Position numbers and translations under genes: made by a program. From positions 1-48,879 of the forward strand of contig DBRR01000031.1 of assembly GCA_002306055.1 (NCBI GenBank): a stretch of 48,879 nucleotides of DNA, written 5' to 3'. Positions 1 through 8,284 of the stretch are shown here, one piece after another. The notes beneath the pieces are model-generated. The model saw only the letters and a program-made list of their open reading frames with translations, searched no databases and had not been told where the DNA came from. The stretch's first letter is position 1; every line of letters starts with the position of its first letter. This DNA comes from Anaerolineaceae bacterium UBA1363. Lineage in GTDB: Bacteria; Chloroflexota; Anaerolineae; Anaerolineales; Anaerolineaceae.

Positions 1-147
1 GGAGAGGTGTTTTCCAGACTTTTTGCCAAACTAGGCAATGTAAAAGCAGGGTCAACCAGAATCCGGGAAGTGCTTCTATACCAAAGCGTCCTCAAACCTG
101 GCGGTCCGGAATACACCCAACCAATCAGGGCAATTGCATCTAAATAA
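1..147 (+). CDS. Partial unknown protein, C-terminal end cut by an IS
   Basis: The first frame is open from the window edge to a TAA at 145-147, giving 48 codons. It is not a family I recognise: the visible residues include LFAKLGNVKAGSTRIREVLL. The last seven codons and the stop lie inside the left inverted repeat of the insertion sequence that begins at 126, so the natural C-terminus appears to have been replaced by IS sequence. I see no continuation of the frame after the right end of the element at 788. The gene is therefore either a truncated pseudogene or an accidental open frame. Seen: the open frame and the IS junction. Inferred: that it was once coding. Confidence 0.3.
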   Translation, partial: GEVFSRLFAKLGNVKAGSTRIREVLLYQSVLKPGGPEYTQPIRAIASK

Positions 148-788
148 ACGGCATGGAACCTGCACATGGAGTGAAACAAGAGGTGCTCCATGGCAGAAAG
201 CAAGTTTTCAATCATCTTCGGTGACCTGACCGACCCGAGAGTAGACCGGACGAAGCGGCACAAGTTGCTGGATATTATTGGTCTAACCATCATAGCGGTA
301 TTGTGTGGGGCGGATAATTGGGTGGAAGTGGAAGAATTTGGAGAAATAAGAGCAGACTGGCTCAGAACCTTCCTGGAGCTTCCCAACGGGATCCCATCGC
401 ATGACACCTTGGGTCGGGTCTTCTCTATGATAGACGGAGCGGAGTTTGAGCGCTGCTTTATGGAATGGATCAGGCAGTTAGCCGGATTGACGAGCAAAGT
501 GATCGCTGTGGACAAGGCAATCGCATCTTATTTTTCAAGAAAACCACCAAAAATGATTAGAAATCAGGTCTTTTGAATAGATTTCTCACTTTTTTCGGGT
601 AACACAATTCCGTTTGAGTAGTAATAAGAGATGGGTTTGGCTAAAAAAAACTCTTTTTGCCTTGAATCGACTGCCAAAACAGGTTTATCAATCTAATATA
701 TTAAGTAAATATGAAATATTATTGATTATTATTTGAAATTCTCGAAATTTGTTTGAGTGATCTTTCTCATTTAGATGCAATTGCCCTG
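126..788 (+). mobile_element. Deleted ISAs1-family insertion sequence
   Basis: A perfect 20-bp inverted repeat bounds the element: CAGGGCAATTGCATCTAAAT at 126-145 and its reverse complement at 769-788. The ends and the encoded transposase fragment match what is known of the ISAs1 family. At 663 bp it is about half the length of a complete member. No target duplication is obvious: the 8 bp outside the left end (118-125) do not match those outside the right end (789-796). An internal sequence at 513-530 matches the left repeat at about 15 of 18 positions in the same orientation. The stretch 513-788 could thus be a small non-autonomous element nested in the transposase. Bases 577-768 are AT-rich and hold no gene I can see. 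Confidence 0.8.
190..576 (+). pseudogene. Truncated ISAs1-family transposase
   Basis: The 128-residue product is the N-terminal region of an ISAs1-type (H-repeat-associated) DDE transposase. Residues 5-105 carry the typical DPRVDRTKRHKLLDII and LPNGIPSHDTLGRVFS blocks. It ends just after the first catalytic aspartate, in KVIAVD, where the family normally continues with a GK(T/S)LR-like stretch. Here the frame runs into unrelated AT-rich sequence and stops. The second D and the E of the catalytic triad are missing, so the product cannot catalyse transposition. The break coincides with an internal copy of the IS end at 513-530, which suggests a nested insertion or recombination between IS copies. 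Confidence 0.8.
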
Positions 789-882
789 GTCTGTATGGTT
801 GTTCTTTCAGCATAAATAGCATTTTTATGTTATATTTAAAAAATTAAGGGTAACATCCTACCTGAGGAGAGGAAGGATATCT

Positions 883-2736
883 GTGGTTGATATTCAAGAC
901 ATTTCTGAGATTCGTCCGTCGATCTCGGATGAGTTTTCGGTCGGCACTTTTGTACCCCGAACGGAAGCGATACAGCGTGCCTATGCCTGGGGGCAACAAG
1001 TGCATGCCGGGCAAGTTCGCCTTTCTGGTGAGCCTTATTTTGAAACGCATTGTGCCTGGGTGGCATCTTTTGTTGACAGGCTGGTGCAAAAAGAATCTTG
1101 GACTATTGCCGCCCTGCTTCACGACACCGTAGAAGACCAAGGCGAGACTCTCGACGAGATAAAAGCCCTTTTCCCGGGTGCTCTCGGCGAGGAAGTGGCA
1201 CACATCATTGATGGTTTGACCAAAATGAGCAACCCGCGGGATGGCTCCACCCGCGAGATGGAAACACTGCGCAAAATTGCCATGTTCCGTGATCCAGCCG
1301 TCTTCGTAGTAAAACTGGCAGATAAAAGTCACAACCTGATGACCCTGCAATACCAATCGCCAGGCAAGCAATGGCAAAAAGCCACGGAAGCGATCCGTGC
1401 TTATGGCAAACTTGCGGGCATTCTTAATTGTTATCGCTGGCGCCGCTGGATTGAAGATATGGCTTTTCCTTATGCTGAACCCGCGTCCTTCAACAACGTA
1501 AAGAACAAGATCGACTCTGACCCCCGCCTAAACATCAACTTCATCCACTACTACCTCAACGAACTTGGTCACCTGATGGAATCCGAGGGCGTGGATGGCT
1601 CGGTCCGCTTCACGGTCAATGGATATTGGCAGGCTTGGGACAAATTGCAGCGCATGGCACGCAGCCACCGCACATCTCTGCAAGATTTCTCCGCCGTCAA
1701 TGACATAGTCAGTTTCCGTATGCTGGTAAGAGATGATGATGAAACCGCATGTTACAGGCTGCTTTCGCGTGTGAACCGCTATTTCAGCCGAAATCTCGAC
1801 CAGGATCGCTTTGATGACTACATTGCCTCTCCCCAAAACGGTTACCGGGCTCTGCAGGTGACTGCCTATCTTCCGGGAACGGGCGCGATTGAGGTCGCGA
1901 TTGCAACAGAAAGCATGGAAGGTGAAAACACCTGGGGCGTTATCTACGCCATCAACCATAACCTGGATATCAGCCGTTATACGCCAGTACAGATTCTGAC
2001 CCCTTTTGGCGGCACGCGCTTCCTGCCGGAAGGCAGCACAGTTTTGGATGGTGTAGCGGCTATCCAAGAGTTCTACCTTGACAAGATTCACAAGGTGTTG
2101 GTTAACGGTGAAGAGCGGCACCTATATGACACGCTTAATCCAGGCGACGTGGTGGAAGTACTCAGCGGCGAACCGCACAAGATTCCCGATCCGGACTGGC
2201 TGAACCACTGCAATGCCTCCACAGCGCGATTGCTGCGGAACGTGCTGGCGATGGTCAACCTGAAGGAAGCCAGTCGTCGGGGTCGCGAAGCAATTCACAA
2301 CATTATCTCTGAACGGGGCATCCTGGACCTCGATGACGTGCGCGCTTTGGAGCCGAACCGGATTGAAGCCCTGCTCGGTTTATTGGCCTGTGCGAATCTG
2401 GACGATTTGTATTCTGCCATCGGCGGTGGTTCAATCTCACCCGAAGAATTTGAGAACGCGCTCGACCTGGTGGGTATCTCGCGGACGGCTTTGCGCTGGA
2501 CTTCCTTGCTGGTGGAAGGTCCTGAATCTACGAACCGTCCTGGCGGGTTAGCCTATTTCGCAGGTATTGTGTCAGAAGTAGGCGGAAATATTTTAAGAAC
2601 AGTTAGTTCCACCTCGAAGGATGGTGATTTCCGATTGCGTATGATTCTGGGCGGCATCGAAGGTGAGCAGCGCCAAGTGCTGATAGATCGTTTCAACACC
2701 AGCCGTTTCCCGATAACCAAGGTGGAAATCGCTTAA
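883..2736 (+). CDS. RelA/SpoT-family (p)ppGpp synthetase/hydrolase
   Basis: A cytosolic stringent-response enzyme that makes and/or degrades (p)ppGpp. The 617-residue protein has the long RSH domain order. The HD hydrolase domain is at about 25-200, with H56, H80-D81 (LLHDTVED) and D147 (LADKSHNL). The synthetase domain is at about 240-345, with D274 (NDIVSFR) and E337 (AIEVAIATE) at the two expected metal-binding positions. A TGS domain follows at about 365-425 and an ACT-like C-terminus at about 545-617. It is roughly 100 residues shorter than typical RelA/SpoT. The loop DDYIASPQNGYRALQVT lacks the His of the usual NGYxSLH motif, so synthetase output may be altered. The GTG start at 883 is chosen because GAGGAGAGGAAGG lies 8 bp upstream. 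Both HD and synthetase residues look intact, so I read it as bifunctional, by inference. Confidence 0.9.
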   Translation: MVDIQDISEIRPSISDEFSVGTFVPRTEAIQRAYAWGQQVHAGQVRLSGEPYFETHCAWVASFVDRLVQKESWTIAALLHDTVEDQGETLDEIKALFPGALGEEVAHIIDGLTKMSNPRDGSTREMETLRKIAMFRDPAVFVVKLADKSHNLMTLQYQSPGKQWQKATEAIRAYGKLAGILNCYRWRRWIEDMAFPYAEPASFNNVKNKIDSDPRLNINFIHYYLNELGHLMESEGVDGSVRFTVNGYWQAWDKLQRMARSHRTSLQDFSAVNDIVSFRMLVRDDDETACYRLLSRVNRYFSRNLDQDRFDDYIASPQNGYRALQVTAYLPGTGAIEVAIATESMEGENTWGVIYAINHNLDISRYTPVQILTPFGGTRFLPEGSTVLDGVAAIQEFYLDKIHKVLVNGEERHLYDTLNPGDVVEVLSGEPHKIPDPDWLNHCNASTARLLRNVLAMVNLKEASRRGREAIHNIISERGILDLDDVRALEPNRIEALLGLLACANLDDLYSAIGGGSISPEEFENALDLVGISRTALRWTSLLVEGPESTNRPGGLAYFAGIVSEVGGNILRTVSSTSKDGDFRLRMILGGIEGEQRQVLIDRFNTSRFPITKVEIA

Positions 2737-2834
2737 TAAAGCAAGATTCTTTTCCATTTTTTAACCCGTGTTAGAATCAGACGGCATTCTGAACACAGCG
2801 TTTAAAGTCGTCTTTTGAAAGGTTACTAACCCCT

Positions 2835-4478
2835 ATGCAAAATAGAGAAACCAGAGCATTCCTGACTTCCATCGGGCTCTCGTTAATTGCCTTCTTTTCC
2901 GTCTTTCTGCCCAACCTGGCATCTGCTTCAAGCAACAATCCACAGGGGATCGGCCCAGGCCAGACAGGTCCCACCCAAGCAGCCCCGGAAACCGTAAAAG
3001 TTGAGGCGTATTACTTCTACTCAACCAGTTGCAGCCACTGCATGGACATCTTGCAGAACATTGTAAAGCCGCTGGAAGCTGAACACCCCGGCTTGCTGGA
3101 CATTAAACTGGTCGAATTGAGCGAAAGCGTCAACTACGAAGCCCTGATGAAAGCTGAAAGCGAATTTGGTATCGGAGCCAGCGATCGCGGATTACCCGTC
3201 GTGTTGATCGGGGATCAAATGCTCAACGGTGAGCAGCAGACCAGGGAAAAGTTCGTGGAATTGGTGGAAGCCGGGCTTGCAGGCGATGGCATCAAGCTTC
3301 CGGAAATACCCGGGGTAGATCCAGCCACGTTGATAATCTCGCAGGTTGAACCCACACCCGATGCGGGTTTGGTTTGCAGCCCGGATAATCCTGCAGCCTG
3401 CGAGGTTCCGGCACCGATTTATGCCGCGTATTTCTATCAGACTGGCTGTAAAGAATGTGCCCGGGCTGAGACAGATTTGGCTTACTTGAAATCCAAATAC
3501 CCCCAACTCATCGTCGAGGAATTCAACATTTACGATGAAGCCGCAATGGCGGAGTGGATGGCGGCGCGCATTGGCGTGGAGAAAAATTTCAATACGCCTG
3601 CGCTTTTCATTGGGGACAAAGCCTGGATTGATGAAGCAGAGTTTACGCCCGCCTCCATCGAACCTGCCTTAAAGGAACTTACTGCAACGGGTTCTCCAGC
3701 CTTCTGGCATGATTACAATCCTGAAGAGGGCAATACCGCCCTGGTTGATCGTTTCGAAAAAATGGGTTGGCTGGCGGTTGTTTTTGCAGGTTTGGTGGAC
3801 GGATTGAACCCTTGTGCCTTTGCCACGATCATTTTCTTCGTGTCCTATTTAACGCTGAGCGGCAAAAAGGGCAAGCAAATCATCATTACCGGTGCCAGTT
3901 TTACATTAGGCGTTTTCATCGCGTATTTGCTGGTGGGGCTGGGATTCTATAAAGTGCTCGACTTGATCTCTGGCTTTACCTCGATCATCAGCAAGATCGT
4001 TTACATTTTGACAGCCACTTTGTGCCTTGTGCTGGCAGTCCTGAGCATCCGCGACTTCATCAAGGTGCGGCAGGGTGACCTGAGCGACATGGCACTCAAG
4101 CTCCCTGAACCGTTGCGCTTGCGGATCAATCAGACGGTGCGAGAGGGTCGTAAAGCGAGCAGCTACATCATTGGTGCATTTGTCACCGGGTTGCTGATCT
4201 CGCTGCTGGAGCTGGCCTGCACCGGGCAAATCTATCTTCCGGTGATAATCTCGATGAGCTCAGTACCCGCAATGCGTGGGCAGGCGCTGCTATACCTGTT
4301 ACTTTATAACCTGATGTTCATCGTGCCGCTGATTGTTGTCTTCATCCTGGCATATTACGGCACAACTTCAAAGCAGTTCACTGAATTCCTGCGCAAGCAT
4401 GCCGGGGCGGTAAAGATCGGCATGGCAATCGTATTCCTGTCTTTGGCAACCTGGTTGATTCTCTCATTGTTAAAGTAA
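2835..4478 (+). CDS. DsbD/CcdA-like thiol-disulfide transporter with two thioredoxin-like domains
   Basis: A 547-residue membrane protein expected to carry reducing equivalents across the membrane to extracytoplasmic thiols. It begins with a hydrophobic export segment (about 8-30). Two thioredoxin-like domains follow: one with CSHC (in STSCSHCMDIL, about residue 65) and one with CKEC (in TGCKECARAE, about residue 200). The C-terminal 235 residues form about six membrane helices of the CcdA/DsbD type, with paired cysteines in LNPCAFATII and LELACTGQ. Those two cysteines are the expected transmembrane redox pair. Usual CcdA is about 230 residues with no soluble domain, and DsbD has one thioredoxin domain at the C-terminus. 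This arrangement, with two domains at the N-terminus, is less common. The gene stands alone and is followed by a terminator at 4508. Confidence 0.85.
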   Translation: MQNRETRAFLTSIGLSLIAFFSVFLPNLASASSNNPQGIGPGQTGPTQAAPETVKVEAYYFYSTSCSHCMDILQNIVKPLEAEHPGLLDIKLVELSESVNYEALMKAESEFGIGASDRGLPVVLIGDQMLNGEQQTREKFVELVEAGLAGDGIKLPEIPGVDPATLIISQVEPTPDAGLVCSPDNPAACEVPAPIYAAYFYQTGCKECARAETDLAYLKSKYPQLIVEEFNIYDEAAMAEWMAARIGVEKNFNTPALFIGDKAWIDEAEFTPASIEPALKELTATGSPAFWHDYNPEEGNTALVDRFEKMGWLAVVFAGLVDGLNPCAFATIIFFVSYLTLSGKKGKQIIITGASFTLGVFIAYLLVGLGFYKVLDLISGFTSIISKIVYILTATLCLVLAVLSIRDFIKVRQGDLSDMALKLPEPLRLRINQTVREGRKASSYIIGAFVTGLLISLLELACTGQIYLPVIISMSSVPAMRGQALLYLLLYNLMFIVPLIVVFILAYYGTTSKQFTEFLRKHAGAVKIGMAIVFLSLATWLILSLLK

Positions 4479-4507
4479 ACAATTCTGAACTAACCCAAGT
4501 CTGATCG

Positions 4508-4539
4508 GGACACTCTTTTTCAAGGGTGTCCTTTTGTTT
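4508..4539 (+). terminator. Intrinsic terminator after the DsbD-like gene
   Basis: An 8-bp stem, GGACACTC at 4508-4515 pairing with GGGTGTCC at 4524-4531 (one G-T pair), is followed by TTTTGTTT. It lies 30 bp after the stop codon at 4478. Confidence 0.75.
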
Positions 4540-4604
4540 ACCAGATGATTCGTTGGACATGGAAAGGCTGTAAGGAAGCTCTTATTAGTTCTTTTCAGCT
4601 AATC

Positions 4605-5036
4605 GTAGGGCTAGATTGAGGGCTCCGTGAACAATGTGATGGAGGATCGTATTGTGCCTTCAATCCTCCGACGACGGTGATCTGGGTGGCAAGGCTCTTT
4701 TACTGCAATTGATCTATGGCGTGATGGCGGATTGGAAGCCCACCTATGGCTCTGCATGGTGATGTGTGCAGTACTTCCAATCCCCTGCTTCGCGTGCACA
4801 GGCGCAAAAGAGGCTCGCGATGACGAGATTGATCGTGCCGGTCTCCTGACCGCGCACGGCATCTGACCAAGGGTCTCCATTAATTCTGACCCGACCGCGC
4901 ACGCGAACTCACCGAAGGTCTCTAGTTTAGGTGATTAAAAGGCAGATCGCCACGCAAAAGAAGCTCGCGATGACGGATTCAATACAGATCGCCACGCCTC
5001 GCTCGCGATGACAGATTCAATGCAGATCGCCATGCC
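4605..5036. repeat. Cluster of dispersed intergenic repeats (families A, B and C)
   Basis: This gap between convergent genes holds no credible gene. It contains three repeat types that recur elsewhere. Family A (4605-4670) has the inverted arms GATTGAGGGC and GTGCCTTCAATC and matches 8282-8346 and 8612-8676. Family B (about 4832-4925, two units) has GATCGTGCC, CGCGCACGGCATCTGACC and AGGTCTC, and matches 8534-8587 and the block from 48247. Family C (4943, 4985 and 5023, plus a partial copy near 4810) reads CAGATCGCCACGC followed by CTCGCGATGACG and matches 8501-8530. Copies differ by several substitutions, so they are old or diverging. Their function is unknown; A can fold into a hairpin. Confidence 0.75.
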
Positions 5037-5105
5037 CTGCTTTACTGGGATAGGCTTAAAGGACGCCGCAAACACAGAGGCCCCCCTTAAGCCACCAGCT
5101 ATCAG

Positions 5106-5777
5106 CTACAAACAATGAGCTGAATTAAATTTCTTTGCTACCCGGGCGATAGTGGAGAGCATGTGGACATGCAGACCGGAAAGTTCACCGCTGATGGTTG
5201 ATTCCCGAACGGCTGAGCGCAAGCTCTCCGCATCGTCAAACCATGGCAAGGTCATATTGGCACGACCCAACTCGCTCAGCGTGTGGGCATCACTGCCCGC
5301 CATCAGAGCTTTCCCATATTTAACAGCAAACTCGTAAGCATTTTGATTATATTCCTCCCGCAGGCAGCGGGCATTGAAGACTTCCAGCCCATCAACGTAA
5401 GGTAATATTTGATCAAGGGTTTTTTCGGTCCACCAGCTGCGATGTGGGTCAAAAGGATGGGCGAGGCTGATAAACGCTCCCTGTTCCCGCAAACGCCGGA
5501 CAACCTCGACCGCTGGTAAGCCTTGCGGGATCTCTTCGGTCATGAAGTACCCCAATAATTCACCTTCTAGCGTTGCAATCTCCTCCGCCACGATCACCCG
5601 ACCAGGAGCCAGTTGATGGGCCTTGAGAGCGCCTTGCATGCTGCCGTGGTCGGTGATGGCAATCTTATCGATCCCGCGTTCATCGCAAGCCTTAAGCAGC
5701 TCGCTCAGTTCCACCAGGCTATCGGGGGAATAGACAGTATGGCAGTGAAATTCTGCCCGAATTAAAGATTGGGTCAT
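5106..5777 (-). CDS. PHP-domain metal-dependent phosphoesterase
   Basis: The 223-residue protein is a stand-alone PHP-domain hydrolase, the fold found in DNA polymerase III alpha, histidinol phosphatase and TrpH/YciV-type nucleases. The metal-binding motifs are visible in order: FHCHT (about 11-15), TDHG (about 42-45), an acidic EEIATLEGE stretch (about 65), LAHPFD (about 105) and GSDAH (about 161-165). The substrate cannot be read from the sequence; a phosphoesterase or nuclease role is inferred from the family. Its start overlaps the end of the alanine racemase gene by 4 bp, so the two are probably one transcript. Nothing suggests a functional link to D-alanine synthesis. Confidence 0.8.
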   Translation of the reverse strand: MTQSLIRAEFHCHTVYSPDSLVELSELLKACDERGIDKIAITDHGSMQGALKAHQLAPGRVIVAEEIATLEGELLGYFMTEEIPQGLPAVEVVRRLREQGAFISLAHPFDPHRSWWTEKTLDQILPYVDGLEVFNARCLREEYNQNAYEFAVKYGKALMAGSDAHTLSELGRANMTLPWFDDAESLRSAVRESTISGELSGLHVHMLSTIARVAKKFNSAHCL

Positions 5778-6874
5778 TCGTTATAGATCCTGGGAAGGCG
5801 ATCGGCCAAGCCGCAGACAACTTCGTAGTTGATGGTCCCCCAACGTTTGGCGACCTCATCAACACTCAAAGTTTCATCGCCTTGTGTGCCAATAATAACG
5901 ATTTCATCCCCCACCCTGGCGTCAGGCACACTGTCGAGCTGGAGCATACACTGATCCATGCAGACCCTGCCAACAATATTAACCCGCTTACCGCCAACCA
6001 GCACCTGCTGATTCTCGGCACGGCGGAAGCCATCGCCATAACCAGTTGGCATAACACCAATGCGTTCTTCTTTACTGGTAACGTAAGTGGATCCGTAACT
6101 GATGCCTTGACCAGCAGGAAAATTGTGCAATGAAATGATGCGCGCCTTCCAGGTGAGGGCGGGCTTGAAACCCTCAGGCAAAACATCGCCAGTCGGGGAC
6201 ATACCAAAGAGCAGGTCGCCCGGACGGACAATGTCGTAGTAGGACTGGGGAAAGTTGAGCACTGCGGCTGAGTTAGCGGCGTGCACTTTTTCGGGTTTGA
6301 GTCCCTTACGCTCGAGGTCAGCCAGGAGCGTGTCAAAGATTGCGAGCTGCCTGGGAGTGGAATCCGAGTTGGGCTCATCAGCACGGGCAAGGTGAGTGAA
6401 GATTCCGTCCACCTGGATAGGGGTGTCTTTGAGCCCTTCGAGGAAAGACGCGACAAGCGCAGGGTTCATCCCAAGGCGACCCATGCCCGTTTCAACTTTA
6501 AGGTGGGCATGCAGCGTGCCGCCGTGGATGTTGACATAATCAAGGTAATTTCGCGCCAGCTCAGGGTCGAAGAGTGCCACCGTGATGTTGTGCTCAATTG
6601 CTTCGGGTACCTTGGCTGCGGGGGTGAAACCAAGCACCAATATTTTGCATGAGATGCCAGCGCGGCGCAGGGCAAGCGCTTCTTCGATGCGCGCCACGCC
6701 AATCCAGGTGGCGCCGCCAGCAATAGCAGCCTGAGCGGAAGGGCGAGCGCCATGACCATAGCCATTGGCCTTGATCACAGCCATAACTTCCACTCCGGTC
6801 CTCTCGCGAATCAGAGCGACGTTGTTCTTGATGGCCTTGAGATCGATCTCAAGCCAGGTTGAGTAAGTGTTCAT
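5774..6874 (-). CDS. alr: Alanine racemase
   Basis: A PLP-dependent enzyme that interconverts L- and D-alanine, supplying D-Ala for peptidoglycan. From the chosen start it has 366 residues, normal for the family. The PLP lysine is K35 in AVIKANGYGHG, the second catalytic base is the Tyr in GISYGSTY, and the C-terminal domain carries RVCMDQCM. I start at the ATG at 6874 (MNTYSTWLEIDL) because this aligns with the family start. A TATACT -10 element lies at 6894-6889 on the minus strand, so the in-frame GTG at 6898 would fall upstream of the transcript. The expected mRNA leader is then only about 8 nt and has no Shine-Dalgarno sequence. It overlaps the downstream PHP gene by 4 bp. Confidence 0.93.
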   Translation of the reverse strand: MNTYSTWLEIDLKAIKNNVALIRERTGVEVMAVIKANGYGHGARPSAQAAIAGGATWIGVARIEEALALRRAGISCKILVLGFTPAAKVPEAIEHNITVALFDPELARNYLDYVNIHGGTLHAHLKVETGMGRLGMNPALVASFLEGLKDTPIQVDGIFTHLARADEPNSDSTPRQLAIFDTLLADLERKGLKPEKVHAANSAAVLNFPQSYYDIVRPGDLLFGMSPTGDVLPEGFKPALTWKARIISLHNFPAGQGISYGSTYVTSKEERIGVMPTGYGDGFRRAENQQVLVGGKRVNIVGRVCMDQCMLQLDSVPDARVGDEIVIIGTQGDETLSVDEVAKRWGTINYEVVCGLADRLPRIYNE

Positions 6875-7029
6875 ATCCACGGGGAAAAAGTATATCACTT
6901 ACGAGGGAACTTGTTGAATTACCCGTTTCAGAATTACCTGTTTCAGAATATTTTCCGGTCAGCCTTCAGCTTCTGTTGCGGATTGAGCAAGCCCTGGCTT
7001 TAAAAGCGATTCTTCAGCCCCTCGATCTC

Positions 7030-7057
7030 TTGACATCGTTCAGGTTTGTCTTAGAAT
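7030..7057 (+). promoter_or_regulatory. Strong sigma-70-type promoter
   Basis: TTGACA (7030-7035), a 16-bp spacer and TAGAAT (7052-7057). It has the best -35 box that I found in the window. The predicted transcription start falls on or next to the ATG at 7064. Confidence 0.6.
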
Positions 7058-7063
7058 TACCTC

Positions 7064-7150
7064 ATGATTATCAACTATCACAACATCAACTCCATCTGTG
7101 CCTCTGCAAGCGCGTTAAATTGCATTGGCCGGATTGCGCCTGTTTATTGA
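7064..7150 (+). CDS. Possible 28-residue leaderless leader peptide
   Basis: An ATG lies 6 nt after the -10 box of the promoter at 7030, and its frame runs 28 codons to TGA at 7148-7150. The product is rich in Ile, Asn, Ala and Ser (starts MIINYHNINS, ends GRIAPVY). An intrinsic terminator begins 24 bp after the stop. Promoter, short frame and terminator ahead of a longer gene is the layout of an attenuator. Against this, there is no clear run of one amino acid and the next gene is an acetyltransferase, not a biosynthetic gene. The unit could equally be a ~140-nt small RNA. Coding status is unproven. Confidence 0.3.
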   Translation: MIINYHNINSICASASALNCIGRIAPVY

Positions 7151-7173
7151 TTTTTTCCTACACCAAATTAACG

Positions 7174-7204
7174 AACCACGGGCAATCCAAACCCGTGGTT
7201 TTTT
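7174..7204 (+). terminator. Intrinsic terminator in the leader of the acetyltransferase gene
   Basis: A perfect 9-bp stem, AACCACGGG (7174-7182) with CCCGTGGTT (7192-7200), is followed by TTTTG. It faces plus. The only plus-strand unit it could end is the promoter/short frame at 7030-7150. Confidence 0.8.
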
Positions 7205-7264
7205 GTTAACCACAGCCGGAAGGCATTAACCAACAAGGTATCAATTATTGAAAGAGATTAAAAA

Positions 7265-8284
7265 ATGACTACACCAGATTTATATCCACTTGAAAAAGCC
7301 CCGCAAATTGAAGGATTGATCTCCCGCCATTTTGAGGGTGAGTCGGACTATCCAAAAATATTGGCGATATACACCAACCTGCACGCCGCGGGTCAATATC
7401 CCGGCGACACCACCATCGAAAGCTTGCGTGCGGAATACACCAATCTGAGCAATTCCGACCCACATGATGACCTGATCTTCGTTGATGTGAACGGAGAAAC
7501 CGTTGGCTTCTGCCGATTCTATTGGGAACGCCAGGTCCAAACAGGTGACTATTCTTATGGCATCCTCTTTCGGGTCGACCCATCCTGGCAAGGCAAAGGT
7601 ATTGAACAAAGCCTGATAGCATGGGGCGAGATGCGCGGGCGTCATTACGCTGCCGTCTTACCTGAAGGCGAAAAAGGTTTCTTCTACACGCAATGCCGGG
7701 AGCCTGATCGAACCCGCTTTAACATCCTGACAGAATGTGGTTTTACGATCGACCGTTACTATCATTCGATGAGCCGCCCGCTCATAGATCTCCCCGATCG
7801 TCAGTTGCCGGAAGGGATAACCGTCCGCCCGGCATTGCCAAAAGATTTTCGCAAGATCTGGGACGCTGCAAATCTCGCTTTCGAGGATGAGTACGGCGCG
7901 GCAGCTCCTACCGAAGAGTGGTATCAGAGTTACCTCGCAAGCCCAAACTTTTTTCCGTTCCTCTGGCAAGTCGCTTGGGACGGTGACGAAGTGGTCGGCT
8001 CCGTGCAAAATTATGTTTCGCTCGAAGAGAACGAACTCGAAGGTCACAATCGTGGATACACCGAAGCCATTTCTGTCCGACCTGAATGGCGCGGGCGCGG
8101 TATCGCCAGCAGCCTGATCTGCCGATCGATGGCGATGTTCAAAGCCATGAACATGGACGAAGTCGCGCTAACCGCTGACACGCAAAACCCGACCGGAGCG
8201 ATGCATCTCTATACCAAGCTGGGATATAAACCTTACATGACCCTGCTGGAACTGCATAAAAACCTTGAATGTTTGAATTCATAG
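7265..8284 (+). CDS. Tandem GNAT-family N-acetyltransferase
   Basis: The 339-residue protein has two GNAT folds. The N-terminal copy (about 20-170) retains VDPSWQGKGIEQSLI where the acetyl-CoA pyrophosphate loop should be. The C-terminal copy (about 185-335) has the full signature VRPEWRGRGIASSLI followed by NPTGAMHLYTKLGYKP. Both loops match the R/Q-x-x-G-x-G/A pattern, so both may bind acetyl-CoA, the second more convincingly. The acceptor substrate is unknown; some double-GNAT proteins acetylate small amines or antibiotics, but nothing here decides that. GAAAGAG lies 8 bp upstream of the ATG. The TAG stop at 8282-8284 is also the first bases of a family A repeat, so the repeat seems to have landed at the very end of the gene. 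Confidence 0.85.
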   Translation: MTTPDLYPLEKAPQIEGLISRHFEGESDYPKILAIYTNLHAAGQYPGDTTIESLRAEYTNLSNSDPHDDLIFVDVNGETVGFCRFYWERQVQTGDYSYGILFRVDPSWQGKGIEQSLIAWGEMRGRHYAAVLPEGEKGFFYTQCREPDRTRFNILTECGFTIDRYYHSMSRPLIDLPDRQLPEGITVRPALPKDFRKIWDAANLAFEDEYGAAAPTEEWYQSYLASPNFFPFLWQVAWDGDEVVGSVQNYVSLEENELEGHNRGYTEAISVRPEWRGRGIASSLICRSMAMFKAMNMDEVALTADTQNPTGAMHLYTKLGYKPYMTLLELHKNLECLNS

